A DNA stretch of 55,832 bases from Dactylosporangium aurantiacum (GTDB lineage: Bacteria > Actinomycetota > Actinomycetes > Mycobacteriales > Micromonosporaceae): the NCBI RefSeq assembly GCF_000716715.1, contig NZ_JNYJ01000055.1:1-55832 (forward strand), given 5' to 3'. Each line of letters starts with the position of its first letter. Position 1 is the stretch's first letter. The position numbers and the translations under genes were made by a program. Shown piece by piece: positions 27,288 to 35,097 of this stretch. The notes under the pieces were generated by a model that ran no database searches, had not been told where the DNA came from, and saw nothing but the letters and a program-made list of their open reading frames with translations.

Positions 27288-28225
27288 ACCAGGTCGCTCC
27301 TGCCGTCCGGGACCAGGCGGCGCTGGATCCAGGTCACCAGCAGGACGATGGCGAGCAGGACGACGGCCGCGGCCGAGGCCAGGCCGGTCTTGTTGAACTG
27401 GAACGCGAGCTTGATGGTCTGGATGACGAACGTCTTGCTGTCCCCGGCGCCGCCGGTGATAACGAACGGGATCTCGAACACCGACAGGGAGCCGGCGACC
27501 GCCAGGATCACGCTGAGGCTGATGATCGGTTTGATACCGGGCACGATGAGGTGCCGGAACACGTGCCACCGGTTCGCGCCGTCCAGCTCGGCGGCCTCGT
27601 ACAGGTGCGGCTGGATCGACTGGATCGCGCCGAGGAACAGCACGAAGTTGAGGCCCATGAACCGCCACACCGACACGCCGGCGAGCGACACGTTGACGAG
27701 GTCGGGGTCGCCGAGCCAGAGGAACCGGGTGTCCACGCCGGCGAAGCGCAGCACCGTGTCCAGGGTGCCGCCCTGCTGGAAGAAGTACAGGAACACGAAG
27801 GCGATCGCCACGCCGTTGATCAGGTACGGGAAGAACAGGATGCCCTTGAACAGGTTGCGGAAGCGCACATTGAAGCTCAGGACCGTGGCGAAGTACAGGG
27901 CCAGGCCGATCTGCAGGATCGACGCGGCGAGGTAGTACAGGCTGACGAAGAAGACACTGAACAGCTCCGGCCTGGTGAACAGTTGCGCGTAGTTGTCCAG
28001 GCCGACGAACGCCGGGTCGGGACTGACGCCGTCCCAGTCGGTGAGGCTGTAGGACAGCATGCTGCCGACCGGGATGTACGTGAACGCGAGGAGCAGGGCG
28101 AGCGGTGCGGCCAGGTACACCCACGGCGTCCAGCGGTCGCGCCACGCCGCTCGGGGCGGGGTGGCCGCCGGGGGTGCCGGTGCGGCGCGTCCGGGACCGC
28201 GGCCGGTGATGGTGGTCTGGGACAT
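27284..28225 (-). CDS. Sugar ABC transporter permease, MalF/CUT1 type
   Basis: A 313-residue permease starting at ATG 28225 (MSQTTITGRGPG). A proline-rich cytoplasmic N-terminus of about 30 residues precedes six helices, the first being WVYLAAPLALLLAFTYIPVG. The EAA loop is YEAAELDGANRWHVFRHLIV. The gene lies 82 bases after the binding-protein gene and overlaps the next permease by four bases. It imports oligosaccharides, probably manno-oligosaccharides given the beta-mannosidase in the same operon. Confidence 0.94.
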   Translation of the reverse strand: MSQTTITGRGPGRAAPAPPAATPPRAAWRDRWTPWVYLAAPLALLLAFTYIPVGSMLSYSLTDWDGVSPDPAFVGLDNYAQLFTRPELFSVFFVSLYYLAASILQIGLALYFATVLSFNVRFRNLFKGILFFPYLINGVAIAFVFLYFFQQGGTLDTVLRFAGVDTRFLWLGDPDLVNVSLAGVSVWRFMGLNFVLFLGAIQSIQPHLYEAAELDGANRWHVFRHLIVPGIKPIISLSVILAVAGSLSVFEIPFVITGGAGDSKTFVIQTIKLAFQFNKTGLASAAAVVLLAIVLLVTWIQRRLVPDGRSDLV

Positions 28226-28307
28226 GGTGCCTCTCGGTGCGCGTCGCGGACGGGTCGGGGTGTCGCGTGCGCCGGGCCGCGGCGGCGGTCCAGCGCACGC
28301 CGGGGCG

Positions 28308-29609
28308 TCAGCCGACGGTCTTCGCCGCGGCCGTCCACCGCTTGTTGAGGTCGCCGAGGTAGGCGGGCAGGTCACCCTTGGCGGCGCCGCGCGCGATGTC
28401 GATCATCTTCTGCCGGTAGTCGGCCTTGGTGAGGCCGATCTCCGAGGCGTTGTCGATGGCGGTCACCTTGACCGCGTCGGCCTGGGACAGCTCCACGTAG
28501 GTGACGCCGGCCTCGGTGTACCCGGTGAGCGCGGCCGGCGCGGCGGCGCCCTTGACCGTGGAGACGGCCTGGGCGGTCTCCGCGTAGCCGGACTTGTGCA
28601 GCACCCAGTCGACCCAGGCGCGGGCGGCCGGCTTGTGCTTGGAGTGGATGTTGATCCCGTACAGCTTGTCGGGCGAGACGACCGAGCAGAACCTGCCGCC
28701 GGACTGGGCGGGGAACGGCAGGTAGCCGATGACGGAGGGGTCCTTGCCGGCCTTCTTCGCCGCGTCCTGCAGCTGCGACACGGCCCACGAGCCGAGCCAC
28801 ATCGTGCCGATCTTGCCGGTGGCGATCTGGCCCTTCGAGTCCTCCCAGTTGGTGGTGGTCGGGTCGGGCTCGGCGAGCTTCTCCTTGACGATGTCGAACA
28901 GCAGGCTGTCGCCGACCGTGAGGTCGGTGCCGGCGGCCCACGGCTCGGTGGTGGCCAGCCTGTCGTTCGCCTTCGCGTCGCAGCTGACCGAGCCGACCAC
29001 GTTGGACCAGGAGCTCAGCGGCCACCCGTCCTTGTAGTTGGTGTAGTAGGGGGTGACCCCGGTGGCCTTGATCTTGCGCAGGGCGTCGAGGAACTGCTCC
29101 GGTGTGGTGGGCCAGGCGGTGACGCCCGCCTGCTTCCAGACGTCCTTGTTGTAGACGAAGCCGTTGGCGGCGCCGAAGCTGGCGATGCCGTAGACCTTGC
29201 CGCCGACCGAGCCGTAGTCGGTGAACGAGTACGTCCTGGACAGCTCCGCCTGCTCGCCGAGCGGCGCGAAGAACTTCGGGTAGTCGGCCTTCGCCACGAC
29301 CTGCGGGATGAGCAGGACGTCGCCGTACTCGTCGCTGTTCATGCGGATCTTGACTTCGCCCTCGTAGTCGGTGATCCCCTGGAACTTGACGGTGACCTTG
29401 GGGTACACCTTGCGGAACTCGGCGGCGTACCGGTCCATCGACCCGTCGGTGACCAGGTCGGTGCGGTTGGTCAGGACCGTGATCTCACCGGACACGTTGG
29501 CCGGGTCGGTCGGGCTGGTGGCGTCGCCGGAGCCCGTGCCGCCGCTGCCGCAGCCGGCCACCAGCAGCACGCCGGCGAGCGCCGCCGCGGCGAAAGCTCG
29601 TCGCTTCAC
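28308..29609 (-). CDS. Sugar-binding lipoprotein of the ABC transporter
   Basis: A 433-residue extracellular solute-binding protein of family 1. Signal peptide with lipobox LLVAGC (Cys about residue 20), then a Gly/Ser/Thr linker. The mature part has the binding-protein folds (ITVLTNRTDLVTDGSMDRYA; YYTNYKDGWPLSSWSNVVG; AAARAWVDWVLHKSGYAE). GTG 29609 is preferred over ATG 29618, since GGAG lies nine bases before the GTG but abuts the ATG. First gene of the operon binding protein-MalF-MalG-GH2-ROK. A strong promoter (TTGACA-17-TAAAGT) and an operator-like motif at the predicted start point lie upstream. Confidence 0.94.
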   Translation of the reverse strand: MKRRAFAAAALAGVLLVAGCGSGGTGSGDATSPTDPANVSGEITVLTNRTDLVTDGSMDRYAAEFRKVYPKVTVKFQGITDYEGEVKIRMNSDEYGDVLLIPQVVAKADYPKFFAPLGEQAELSRTYSFTDYGSVGGKVYGIASFGAANGFVYNKDVWKQAGVTAWPTTPEQFLDALRKIKATGVTPYYTNYKDGWPLSSWSNVVGSVSCDAKANDRLATTEPWAAGTDLTVGDSLLFDIVKEKLAEPDPTTTNWEDSKGQIATGKIGTMWLGSWAVSQLQDAAKKAGKDPSVIGYLPFPAQSGGRFCSVVSPDKLYGINIHSKHKPAARAWVDWVLHKSGYAETAQAVSTVKGAAAPAALTGYTEAGVTYVELSQADAVKVTAIDNASEIGLTKADYRQKMIDIARGAAKGDLPAYLGDLNKRWTAAAKTVG

Positions 29610-29700
29610 ATCGATCATCTCCGTCTCGAAAAGGGCGCGCACATCCGCCGCGGCACCCGGGGTGGTGGTCGCGTCCGCGCGGTGACGCCGAGGAGTCCGG

Positions 29701-29718
29701 TTCACTGAACCGTGAAAG
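29701..29718 (-). promoter_or_regulatory. Operator-like motif at the ABC operon start point
   Basis: Read on the minus strand this is CTTTCACGGTTCAGTGAA. It starts about eight bases downstream of the -10 box of the binding-protein promoter, covering positions about +1 to +18. It aligns without gaps with 29791-29808, 32052-32069 and 32142-32159. It also overlaps the perfect 13-base palindrome GGTTCACTGAACC (29699-29711). Confidence 0.7.
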
Positions 29719-29725
29719 TGCCCAG

Positions 29726-29754
29726 ACTTTACGACCGCGTTTCAGGGCTGTCAA
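29726..29754 (-). promoter_or_regulatory. Promoter of the mannan ABC operon
   Basis: On the minus strand, TTGACA (29754-29749), a 17-base spacer and TAAAGT (29731-29726) form a near-consensus vegetative promoter. It drives the binding-protein gene, whose start lies about 117 bases downstream. Confidence 0.75.
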
Positions 29755-29764
29755 CGCCCGGCTC

Positions 29765-29792
29765 TGGACAAGCACGCCAGTCGCGATACGCT
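29765..29792 (+). promoter_or_regulatory. Probable promoter of the first LacI gene
   Basis: TGGACA (29765-29770), a 16-base spacer and TACGCT (29787-29792) make a plausible promoter for the LacI gene at 29847. The -10 box overlaps an operator-like motif, suggesting self-repression. Confidence 0.5.
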
Positions 29793-29808
29793 CACTGAAT
29801 CGCGAAAG
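29791..29808 (-). promoter_or_regulatory. Operator-like motif upstream of the first LacI gene
   Basis: The minus strand reads CTTTCGCGATTCAGTGAG, differing from the motif at 29701-29718 at three of 18 positions. It spans the predicted -10 end and start point of the LacI promoter. Confidence 0.68.
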
Positions 29809-29846
29809 CGGCGTCCTTTGGGGACGCTCCGAGCCGAAGGTGCCGT

Positions 29847-30878
29847 GTGAAGAGACCGACGATCGCCGACATCGCCCGGGAAGCCGGGGTCTCCAAGGGC
29901 GCGGTGTCCTACGCCCTCAACGGCCAGCCCGGCGTCGGCGAGTCCACCCGCGCGCGGATCGTCGCGATCGCCGACGCCATGGGGTACCGGCCCAACACCG
30001 CGGCCCGCGCCCTGGCCGGCGGCGCGGCGAAGGTGGTCGGGCTGACCCTGCACCGCCCGCCGAAGACCCTGGGCGTGGAGCCGTTCTTCATGGAGCTGAT
30101 CAGCGGCCTGGAGGCGGAGCTGTCCACCCACTCCTACGGGCTGCTGCTGCAGATGGTGCCCAACCACGTCGAGGAGATCGCCGTGTACCGGCGCTGGTGG
30201 AGCGACCGCAGCGTGGACGGGGTCCTGCTGTGCGACGTGCGCACCGACGACCGGCGCATCGAGGCGCTGCGGGAGCTGCGGCTGCCCGCCGTCGTGGTCG
30301 GCCCGCCCACCGCCAGCGGCGACCTGGCCTGCATCTGGTCCGACGACGGCGTGTCGCTGGTGGAGGCGGTGGAGTACCTCGCCGCGCTCGGCCATCGGCG
30401 CATCGCCCGGGTCGCCGGCCTGTCCGACCTCGCCCACACCGCCGTGCGCAGCGAGGCGTTCGCCGAGGTCAGCGAGCGGCTCGGGCTCACCGACGCGGTC
30501 ACCGTCGCCACCGACTACACCGGCGAGGGTGGTGCCCGGGCCACCCGGCGGCTGCTGAGCTCACCCACCCGGCCGACGGCGCTGCTCTACGACAACGACA
30601 TCATGGCGATCGCGGGGCTGTCGGTGGCGCAGCAGATGGGCCTGTCGGTGCCGGCCGACCTGTCGATCATCGCCTGGGACGACTCCCCCATCTGCCGCCT
30701 CGTGCACCCGCCGCTGACCGCGTTGAGCCGCGACATCGCCGCCTACGGCACGCACGCCGCGCGGCTGCTGCTGGCCGCCATCGAGGGCGAGCCGGTGCGG
30801 AGCGTCCAGGACGAGCTGGCCCACCTCAACCCGCGCGGCAGCACCGGCCCGGCGCCCCGCACCCGCGCCACGGCCTGA
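29847..30878 (+). CDS. LacI-family regulator of the mannan operon
   Basis: A 343-residue LacI regulator starting at GTG 29847 with GAAGG upstream. The helix-turn-helix is at residues 4-25 (TIADIAREAGVSKGAVSYAL), with the hinge region near 46-58 (NTAARALAGGAAKVVG). A periplasmic-binding-protein-like effector domain follows, with SLIAWDDSPICR-type motif near residue 275. It is divergent from the ABC operon, and both promoters carry the same operator-like motif, so autoregulation and operon repression are likely. Effector probably a manno-oligosaccharide. It converges on a second LacI paralogue. Confidence 0.93.
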   Translation: MKRPTIADIAREAGVSKGAVSYALNGQPGVGESTRARIVAIADAMGYRPNTAARALAGGAAKVVGLTLHRPPKTLGVEPFFMELISGLEAELSTHSYGLLLQMVPNHVEEIAVYRRWWSDRSVDGVLLCDVRTDDRRIEALRELRLPAVVVGPPTASGDLACIWSDDGVSLVEAVEYLAALGHRRIARVAGLSDLAHTAVRSEAFAEVSERLGLTDAVTVATDYTGEGGARATRRLLSSPTRPTALLYDNDIMAIAGLSVAQQMGLSVPADLSIIAWDDSPICRLVHPPLTALSRDIAAYGTHAARLLLAAIEGEPVRSVQDELAHLNPRGSTGPAPRTRATA

Positions 30879-30881
30879 GCC

Positions 30882-30901
30882 GCCGGGGCCCGGACCCCGG
30901 C
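30882..30901. terminator. Bidirectional terminator between the two LacI genes
   Basis: A 7-base-pair GC stem (GCCGGGG, 30882-30888, with CCCCGGC, 30895-30901) and six-base loop lie in the 37-base gap between the convergent LacI genes. Confidence 0.5.
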
Positions 30902-30915
30902 GCCGCGCGGTGCCG

Positions 30916-31941
30916 TCAGGGGCGGCGGTGGGCCGGTGCGGTGCTGGAGCGCACCACCAGCTCGGCGGCGTGGTCGAGCACCGCGCCCGGCGAGCCGCCG
31001 TCGATGACGGTGAACAGCAGCTCGGCGGCGTGCGCGCCGTAGCCGACGATGTCGCGCTTCAGCACGGTCAGCGCCGGCCGCACCACCTGGCACAGCGCCG
31101 AGTCGTCGCCGGCCACGATGGACAGCTCGTCGGGCACGGCGACGCCCATCTCCATCGCCACGCCGAGCCCGGCGACGGCCATGACGTCGTTGTCGTACAC
31201 GATCGCGGTCGGCGGCCGGACCGTGCTGAGCACCCGCCGGGTGGCCTGCGCGCCACCCTCGCCGGTGTAGTCGGCGGCGATGACGACCGGCTCGATCCCG
31301 GCGGTGGCGCAGGCCGCCTCGTACGCCTCGGTCCGCACCCGCGTGTGCAGCAGCCGCGCCGGCCCGCTGACGTGCACGATCCGCCGGTGCCCGAGTGCGG
31401 CGAGGTAGGCGACGGCCTCGGTGACGGCGCGGCCGTCGTCGGACCAGACGCTCGCCGGCGGGGTCCTCGGCAGCGGCCCGCCGATCACCACCGCCGGCAG
31501 GTCCAGGGTCTCCAGCTGCGCCGGTCGCGGGTCGTCGACCTCCAGGTCGCACACGAGGATGCCGGCGACGCGCCGCTCGCTGCTCCAGCGCCGGTACACG
31601 GTCAGCTCGTCCTCGACGTCGGCGACGGACTGCAGGGCGAGGCCGAACCCGCGCGCCATCAGCACCGACTGCACGCCGCTGATCAGCTCGCGGCGGAACA
31701 CCTCGACGTTGAACGCGGTCGAGGACGGCCGGCGCATGGTGAGCCCGGCCGCCTGCACCACGGCACCGCGCAGCTCGCGGGCCGGGGCGCTGGCGCTGAA
31801 GCCCAGCTCGGCGGCGATGCGCACGATCCGCTCGCGCAGCTCCTCGGAGACCCCGGCGCGGCCGTTGAGCGCGTAGGACACCGCCATCCGGGACACGCCC
31901 GCGCGGCTGGCGATGTCCGCCATGGTGGGGCGGCGGTCCAT
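30916..31941 (-). CDS. Second LacI-family regulator, paralogue of the first
   Basis: A 341-residue LacI protein starting at ATG 31941 with GGAGA just upstream. The helix-turn-helix (TMADIASRAGVSRMAVSYAL) is almost the same as in the convergent LacI, differing by two residues in the recognition helix. The effector domains share long blocks such as the VVIAADYTGEGGAQATRRVL region. It is divergent from the GH26 mannanase gene. Its predicted promoter (TTACTG at 32068-32063, TAAAGT at 32045-32040) is covered by an operator-like motif of the mannan set. It probably represses the mannanase gene and itself. Confidence 0.93.
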   Translation of the reverse strand: MDRRPTMADIASRAGVSRMAVSYALNGRAGVSEELRERIVRIAAELGFSASAPARELRGAVVQAAGLTMRRPSSTAFNVEVFRRELISGVQSVLMARGFGLALQSVADVEDELTVYRRWSSERRVAGILVCDLEVDDPRPAQLETLDLPAVVIGGPLPRTPPASVWSDDGRAVTEAVAYLAALGHRRIVHVSGPARLLHTRVRTEAYEAACATAGIEPVVIAADYTGEGGAQATRRVLSTVRPPTAIVYDNDVMAVAGLGVAMEMGVAVPDELSIVAGDDSALCQVVRPALTVLKRDIVGYGAHAAELLFTVIDGGSPGAVLDHAAELVVRSSTAPAHRRP

Positions 31942-32039
31942 GGTTCTCCAGCTCCGGCCAGTCCTGATCCCGGTGCCGCACGGCGGTGCGACGGGCCACA
32001 TCGTATCGCCAAGGTCCGCACCGGCCCGCGCGGCGCCGC

Positions 32040-32068
32040 ACTTTACAGATTGTGTCACGGTTCAGTAA
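32040..32068 (-). promoter_or_regulatory. Probable promoter of the second LacI gene
   Basis: Minus strand: TTACTG (32068-32063), 17-base spacer, TAAAGT (32045-32040). The -10 box is identical to that of the ABC operon promoter. The -35 is poor but lies inside the operator-like motif. Confidence 0.45.
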
Positions 32069-32069
32069 C
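32052..32069 (+). promoter_or_regulatory. Operator-like motif between second LacI and GH26 genes
   Basis: GTGTCACGGTTCAGTAAC. It matches the ABC-operon motif in TCACGGTTCAGT and lies over the -35 box and spacer of the second LacI promoter. Confidence 0.6.
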
Positions 32070-32141
32070 TTACTGTCTCCCCGTCCACCAGCAGGCCCCG
32101 GAAAACGCGCTCCGCTGGGATTTTTCGCGTCGAACCGTTGA

Positions 32142-32159
32142 CTTTACAGGTTCAGTCGA
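32142..32159 (+). promoter_or_regulatory. Operator-like motif at the GH26 promoter
   Basis: CTTTACAGGTTCAGTCGA. It shares CTTT, GGTTCAGT and their exact spacing with the ABC-operon motif. It overlaps a TTGACT -35-like hexamer at 32138-32143, 44 bases before the mannanase start. Confidence 0.6.
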
Positions 32160-32202
32160 AGAAGGTCGATGTGCCCGACCCCTCCCCCGAAAGGAGCGCG
32201 GC

Positions 32203-33633
32203 ATGCCTGTCCGCCACTGGCGCCGCCCGCTGCTGTGGCTGGTGTCCACGGCCGCCGTCGTCGCCACCGTCGCCGTCGCCGCGGTGCTGCCGACCGCCCA
32301 GGCCGCCCAGCCCGGCAGTCCCCTGCTGGCCTTCCTGAACCGGATCTCCGGCCAGTACACGCTGTCCGGCCAGCACAACCGCGAGCCCAACAGCGACCCG
32401 ACCAAGTACACCCGGGTCGCCCAGCAGATCACCGGCCAGACCCCTGGCCTGTGGGGCGGCGACTTCCTCTTCGCCTCCGCCGACGTCAACGCCCGCCAGA
32501 CGATGATCAACGAGGCGATCAACCAGTGGCGCTCCGGCTCGGTGGTCGCCCTCACCTGGCACATGTGCCCGCCCACCGTGGGCCGCACCTGCGGCTGGGA
32601 CGAGGCCGGCATCCTCGGCTCGCTCACCGACGCCCAGTGGAGCCAGCTCATCACCGGCGGCACCGCCCTGAACAACGCCTGGAAGGCCCGCCTCGACGAG
32701 GTCGTGCCGTTCCTGCAGCAGCTCAAGAACGCCGGGGTCGAGCCGCTGTGGCGGCCGATCCACGAGATGAACGACCCGTGGTCCTGGTGGGGCGGCCGCC
32801 CCGGCGCCAACGGCAGCCGCCGCCTGTACGAGATCACCTACGACTACCTGGTCAACACCAAGGGCCTGACCAACCTGGTGTGGGTGTGGAACGTCAAGGA
32901 CCTCGACATGGGCTCGGCGAGCCAGTACGTGCCGGCCGCGAACACCTTCGACGTCGCCAGCCTCGACGTGTGGGTGAAGATGGAGCCCAGCACCTCGGAC
33001 TACCAGACGATGCTGAACCTGGCCGGCGGCAAGCCGATCGCCCTCGCCGAGGTGGGCCGCACCCCCAGCCCGACGATCCTGACCTCGCAGCCGCGCTGGG
33101 CCTGGTTCATGGTCTGGGCCGAGTGGCTGACCGACCCCGCGTACAACACCAACGCCGGGGTCCAGGCGACCTACTTCCACCCCCGGGTGCTCAACCGGGG
33201 TGAGTTCAGCGTCGCCGGTACCCCGCCGACCAGCACCCCGGCCGGCGGCAACCTGGCGCTCAACCGACCGATCCTCGCCTCCAGCCAGGAGAGCGGCACC
33301 CTGACCCCGGCCCGGGCCGTGGACGGCAACACCGGCACCCGCTGGAGCAGCGCGTACGCCGACCAGCAGTGGATCTACGTCGACCTCGGCGCGAACCGCT
33401 CCGTCACCGGGGTCACCCTGCGTTGGGAGGCCGCCTACGCCAGCCAGTACCAGATCCAGACGTCGACCGACGGCACCTCCTGGACCACCGTGTACAGCGA
33501 CTACAACGGCAACGGCGGCACCGACACGGTGAACTTCGCCGCCGCCACCGCCCGCTACGTGAAGATGTACGCCCCGCTGCGCGGCACCCAGTACGGCGTC
33601 TCGCTGTGGGAGTTCGAGGTCCGCGGCTCCTGA
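32203..33633 (+). CDS. Secreted GH26 beta-mannanase with C-terminal CBM32-like (F5/8C) module
   Basis: A 476-residue secreted enzyme starting at ATG 32203, seven bases after AAGGAG. Residues 1-36 are a signal peptide (cleavage near AQAAQ). The GH26 barrel covers about 40-330: SGQYTLSGQHNREPN, TPGLWGGDFLF, then the acid/base Glu188 in WRPIHEMNDPWSWWGG and the nucleophile Glu283 in IALAEVGRTPS. A Thr/Pro linker near 340 leads to a discoidin-like carbohydrate-binding module (NLALNRPILASSQESG to WEFEVRGS). It cuts beta-1,4-mannan outside the cell, feeding the ABC importer encoded nearby. Controlled by LacI-type sites upstream and followed by a strong terminator. Confidence 0.94.
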   Translation: MPVRHWRRPLLWLVSTAAVVATVAVAAVLPTAQAAQPGSPLLAFLNRISGQYTLSGQHNREPNSDPTKYTRVAQQITGQTPGLWGGDFLFASADVNARQTMINEAINQWRSGSVVALTWHMCPPTVGRTCGWDEAGILGSLTDAQWSQLITGGTALNNAWKARLDEVVPFLQQLKNAGVEPLWRPIHEMNDPWSWWGGRPGANGSRRLYEITYDYLVNTKGLTNLVWVWNVKDLDMGSASQYVPAANTFDVASLDVWVKMEPSTSDYQTMLNLAGGKPIALAEVGRTPSPTILTSQPRWAWFMVWAEWLTDPAYNTNAGVQATYFHPRVLNRGEFSVAGTPPTSTPAGGNLALNRPILASSQESGTLTPARAVDGNTGTRWSSAYADQQWIYVDLGANRSVTGVTLRWEAAYASQYQIQTSTDGTSWTTVYSDYNGNGGTDTVNFAAATARYVKMYAPLRGTQYGVSLWEFEVRGS

Positions 33634-33644
33634 CCCGCGCCACC

Positions 33645-33679
33645 CGCCGCCGGGCACCCCGAACGGGCGCCCGGCGGCG
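33645..33679. terminator. Terminator hairpin after the GH26 gene
   Basis: A perfect 11-base-pair stem (CGCCGCCGGGC at 33645-33655 with 33669-33679) with a 13-base loop follows the mannanase stop and ends exactly at the convergent hydrolase gene. Confidence 0.75.
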
Positions 33680-34258
33680 TCACCGGGTGCGCAGGAAGCC
33701 CAGGACCCGCTCGGTGAGCAGGGCGGTTGCCTCGGGGTCGTAGGACGGCAGCGAGCTGTCGGCGAAGTAGTGCTGGTCGCCCGGGTACAGGAACAGCTCG
33801 CCGTCCTTCGCCTGGGCGACGAGCTCCCGCGCCGCGTCGATGTCGCCCTCGCCGACGAAGAACGGGTCGGCGTCCATGCCGTGGACCTGCACCGGCAGCT
33901 CCGCGGGCCACGCCGGCCCGAACTCGGTGACCGGCACGCAGGAGTAGCACAGCAGCGCGCCGCGGGCGCCCGGACGGGTCTGCGCCAGGTGCTGGGCGGG
34001 CAGCACGCCGAGGGAGAACCCGGCGTACACCAGGTCGGCGGGCAGGTCGGCCACCGCCGCGGCGCCCCGCTCGAGCACCGCGCCCGGGAAGCCGAGCTGC
34101 GTCGCGTACGCCATGCCGTCCTCGATGCTGCCGAACGTGCGACCGTCGAAGAGGTCCGGCGTGTGCACCGTGTGCCCGGCCTGGCGCAGCGCGTCGGCGA
34201 ACTCGACGACGCCCGGTGTCAGCCCCTGCGCGTGGTGGAACAGCACCACCTCAGCCAT
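33680..34258 (-). CDS. Dienelactone hydrolase family protein
   Basis: A 192-residue alpha/beta hydrolase. Early strand VVLFHHAQGLTPGVVEFAD, nucleophile Ser in YAGFSLGVLPAQ, Asp in GMDADPFF and His in DQHYFADSS. The usual DLH nucleophile is Cys; Ser here fits the broader family of carboxyl-ester hydrolases. GGGAGG precedes ATG 34258. The gene is cytoplasmic and alone on its strand; there is no aromatic-degradation cluster around it. Confidence 0.88.
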   Translation of the reverse strand: MAEVVLFHHAQGLTPGVVEFADALRQAGHTVHTPDLFDGRTFGSIEDGMAYATQLGFPGAVLERGAAAVADLPADLVYAGFSLGVLPAQHLAQTRPGARGALLCYSCVPVTEFGPAWPAELPVQVHGMDADPFFVGEGDIDAARELVAQAKDGELFLYPGDQHYFADSSLPSYDPEATALLTERVLGFLRTR

Positions 34259-34438
34259 GTCTACCTCCCGTGTCGGCGTACCCGGCGTTCAGGCTATACC
34301 GCCGCAATCGGTCGGATGGGACACCGCGGCCGGCGTCGGAGACGTCGCGGGCCGGCCCGGCCTCGTGCCGGACGCGGCACGCACGACCACGCCGACCCGC
34401 TGGTGCGTGACCTCACCAGCCGGGGGCGGGCGCTGGGC

Positions 34439-35035
34439 TCAGGGCGCCAGCAGCTGCTCCCGGACGAGGGTGGTGAGCTGCTCCAGGGACAGCGTGCCCT
34501 TCTCCGACAGCACCACGACCGTCCGGTACGCCGGGTCCGCCGGCTGCCGCAGCGTGATGACCGAGACCGGTTCGGTGTAGTGGTTGCTGGAGTTCGTGTA
34601 CTCGGAGTACGGCTGCATGAAGACGATCGCCTCGCCGAGCGCGGTCTGCACGGTGGCCGCGCCGGCGCGCCGCTCCCGCGGGACGTCCTCGGCGGTGCGG
34701 TAGACGCCGTGGCGGCCGTTGATGAGCCGGTCGTTGCCGTCGGTGGCGCAGGTCGTGGCGTACGCGAGGAACCGCACGGCGCCGCCCGAGCCGAGGACCG
34801 CGACCGTGTCCAGGCCCGGGCAGCCGCTGGGCGCGGGCGACCGGGTGACGAGCCGGTGGCCGGCGCCGAGCTGCAGCCGGAACGGGACCGGTGCGGCGAT
34901 CGGCGCCACCGTCGGCGACGAGACCGGCGTCGGGGCCGGCTGCGGAGCGACCTGCGGGCCGCGGCAGGCGCCCAGCGCGAGCACGGCGGCCAGGCTGATG
35001 CGGCGGACCGCGGTGACGGCGACGTTTCCAGACAT
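34439..35035 (-). CDS. Putative lipoprotein, 198 aa, unknown function
   Basis: Not recognised beyond being a lipoprotein. ATG 35035 follows AGAGGTGGC. Signal sequence with basic start, hydrophobic stretch and lipobox LALGAC (Cys about 24), then a Pro/Thr/Val-rich linker (PQPAPTPVSSPTVAPIAAP). The mature domain of about 150 residues is beta-rich with two cysteines likely to pair (SGCPGLD; YATTCATDG). It ends in a helix (LEQLTTLVREQLLAP). It lies 62 bases after the CynX-type transporter gene on the same strand and might be cotranscribed. Confidence 0.65.
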   Translation of the reverse strand: MSGNVAVTAVRRISLAAVLALGACRGPQVAPQPAPTPVSSPTVAPIAAPVPFRLQLGAGHRLVTRSPAPSGCPGLDTVAVLGSGGAVRFLAYATTCATDGNDRLINGRHGVYRTAEDVPRERRAGAATVQTALGEAIVFMQPYSEYTNSSNHYTEPVSVITLRQPADPAYRTVVVLSEKGTLSLEQLTTLVREQLLAP

Positions 35036-35097
35036 GCCACCTCTGATGCGCCGCCGGCCCGCCGCCGTTCCCCGCTGTCGGTTACCCGGCACTGCGG

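Noticed and set aside
29699..29711. The palindrome GGTTCACTGAACC as the mannan operator by itself
   Set aside because: It is perfect at one site only; the other three motif copies do not keep the palindrome, so the longer aligned motif is the better candidate.
30910..32202. Upstream extension of the GH26 reading frame by 431 codons
   Set aside because: It lies antisense to the second LacI gene; the signal peptide and AAGGAG site fix the start at 32203.
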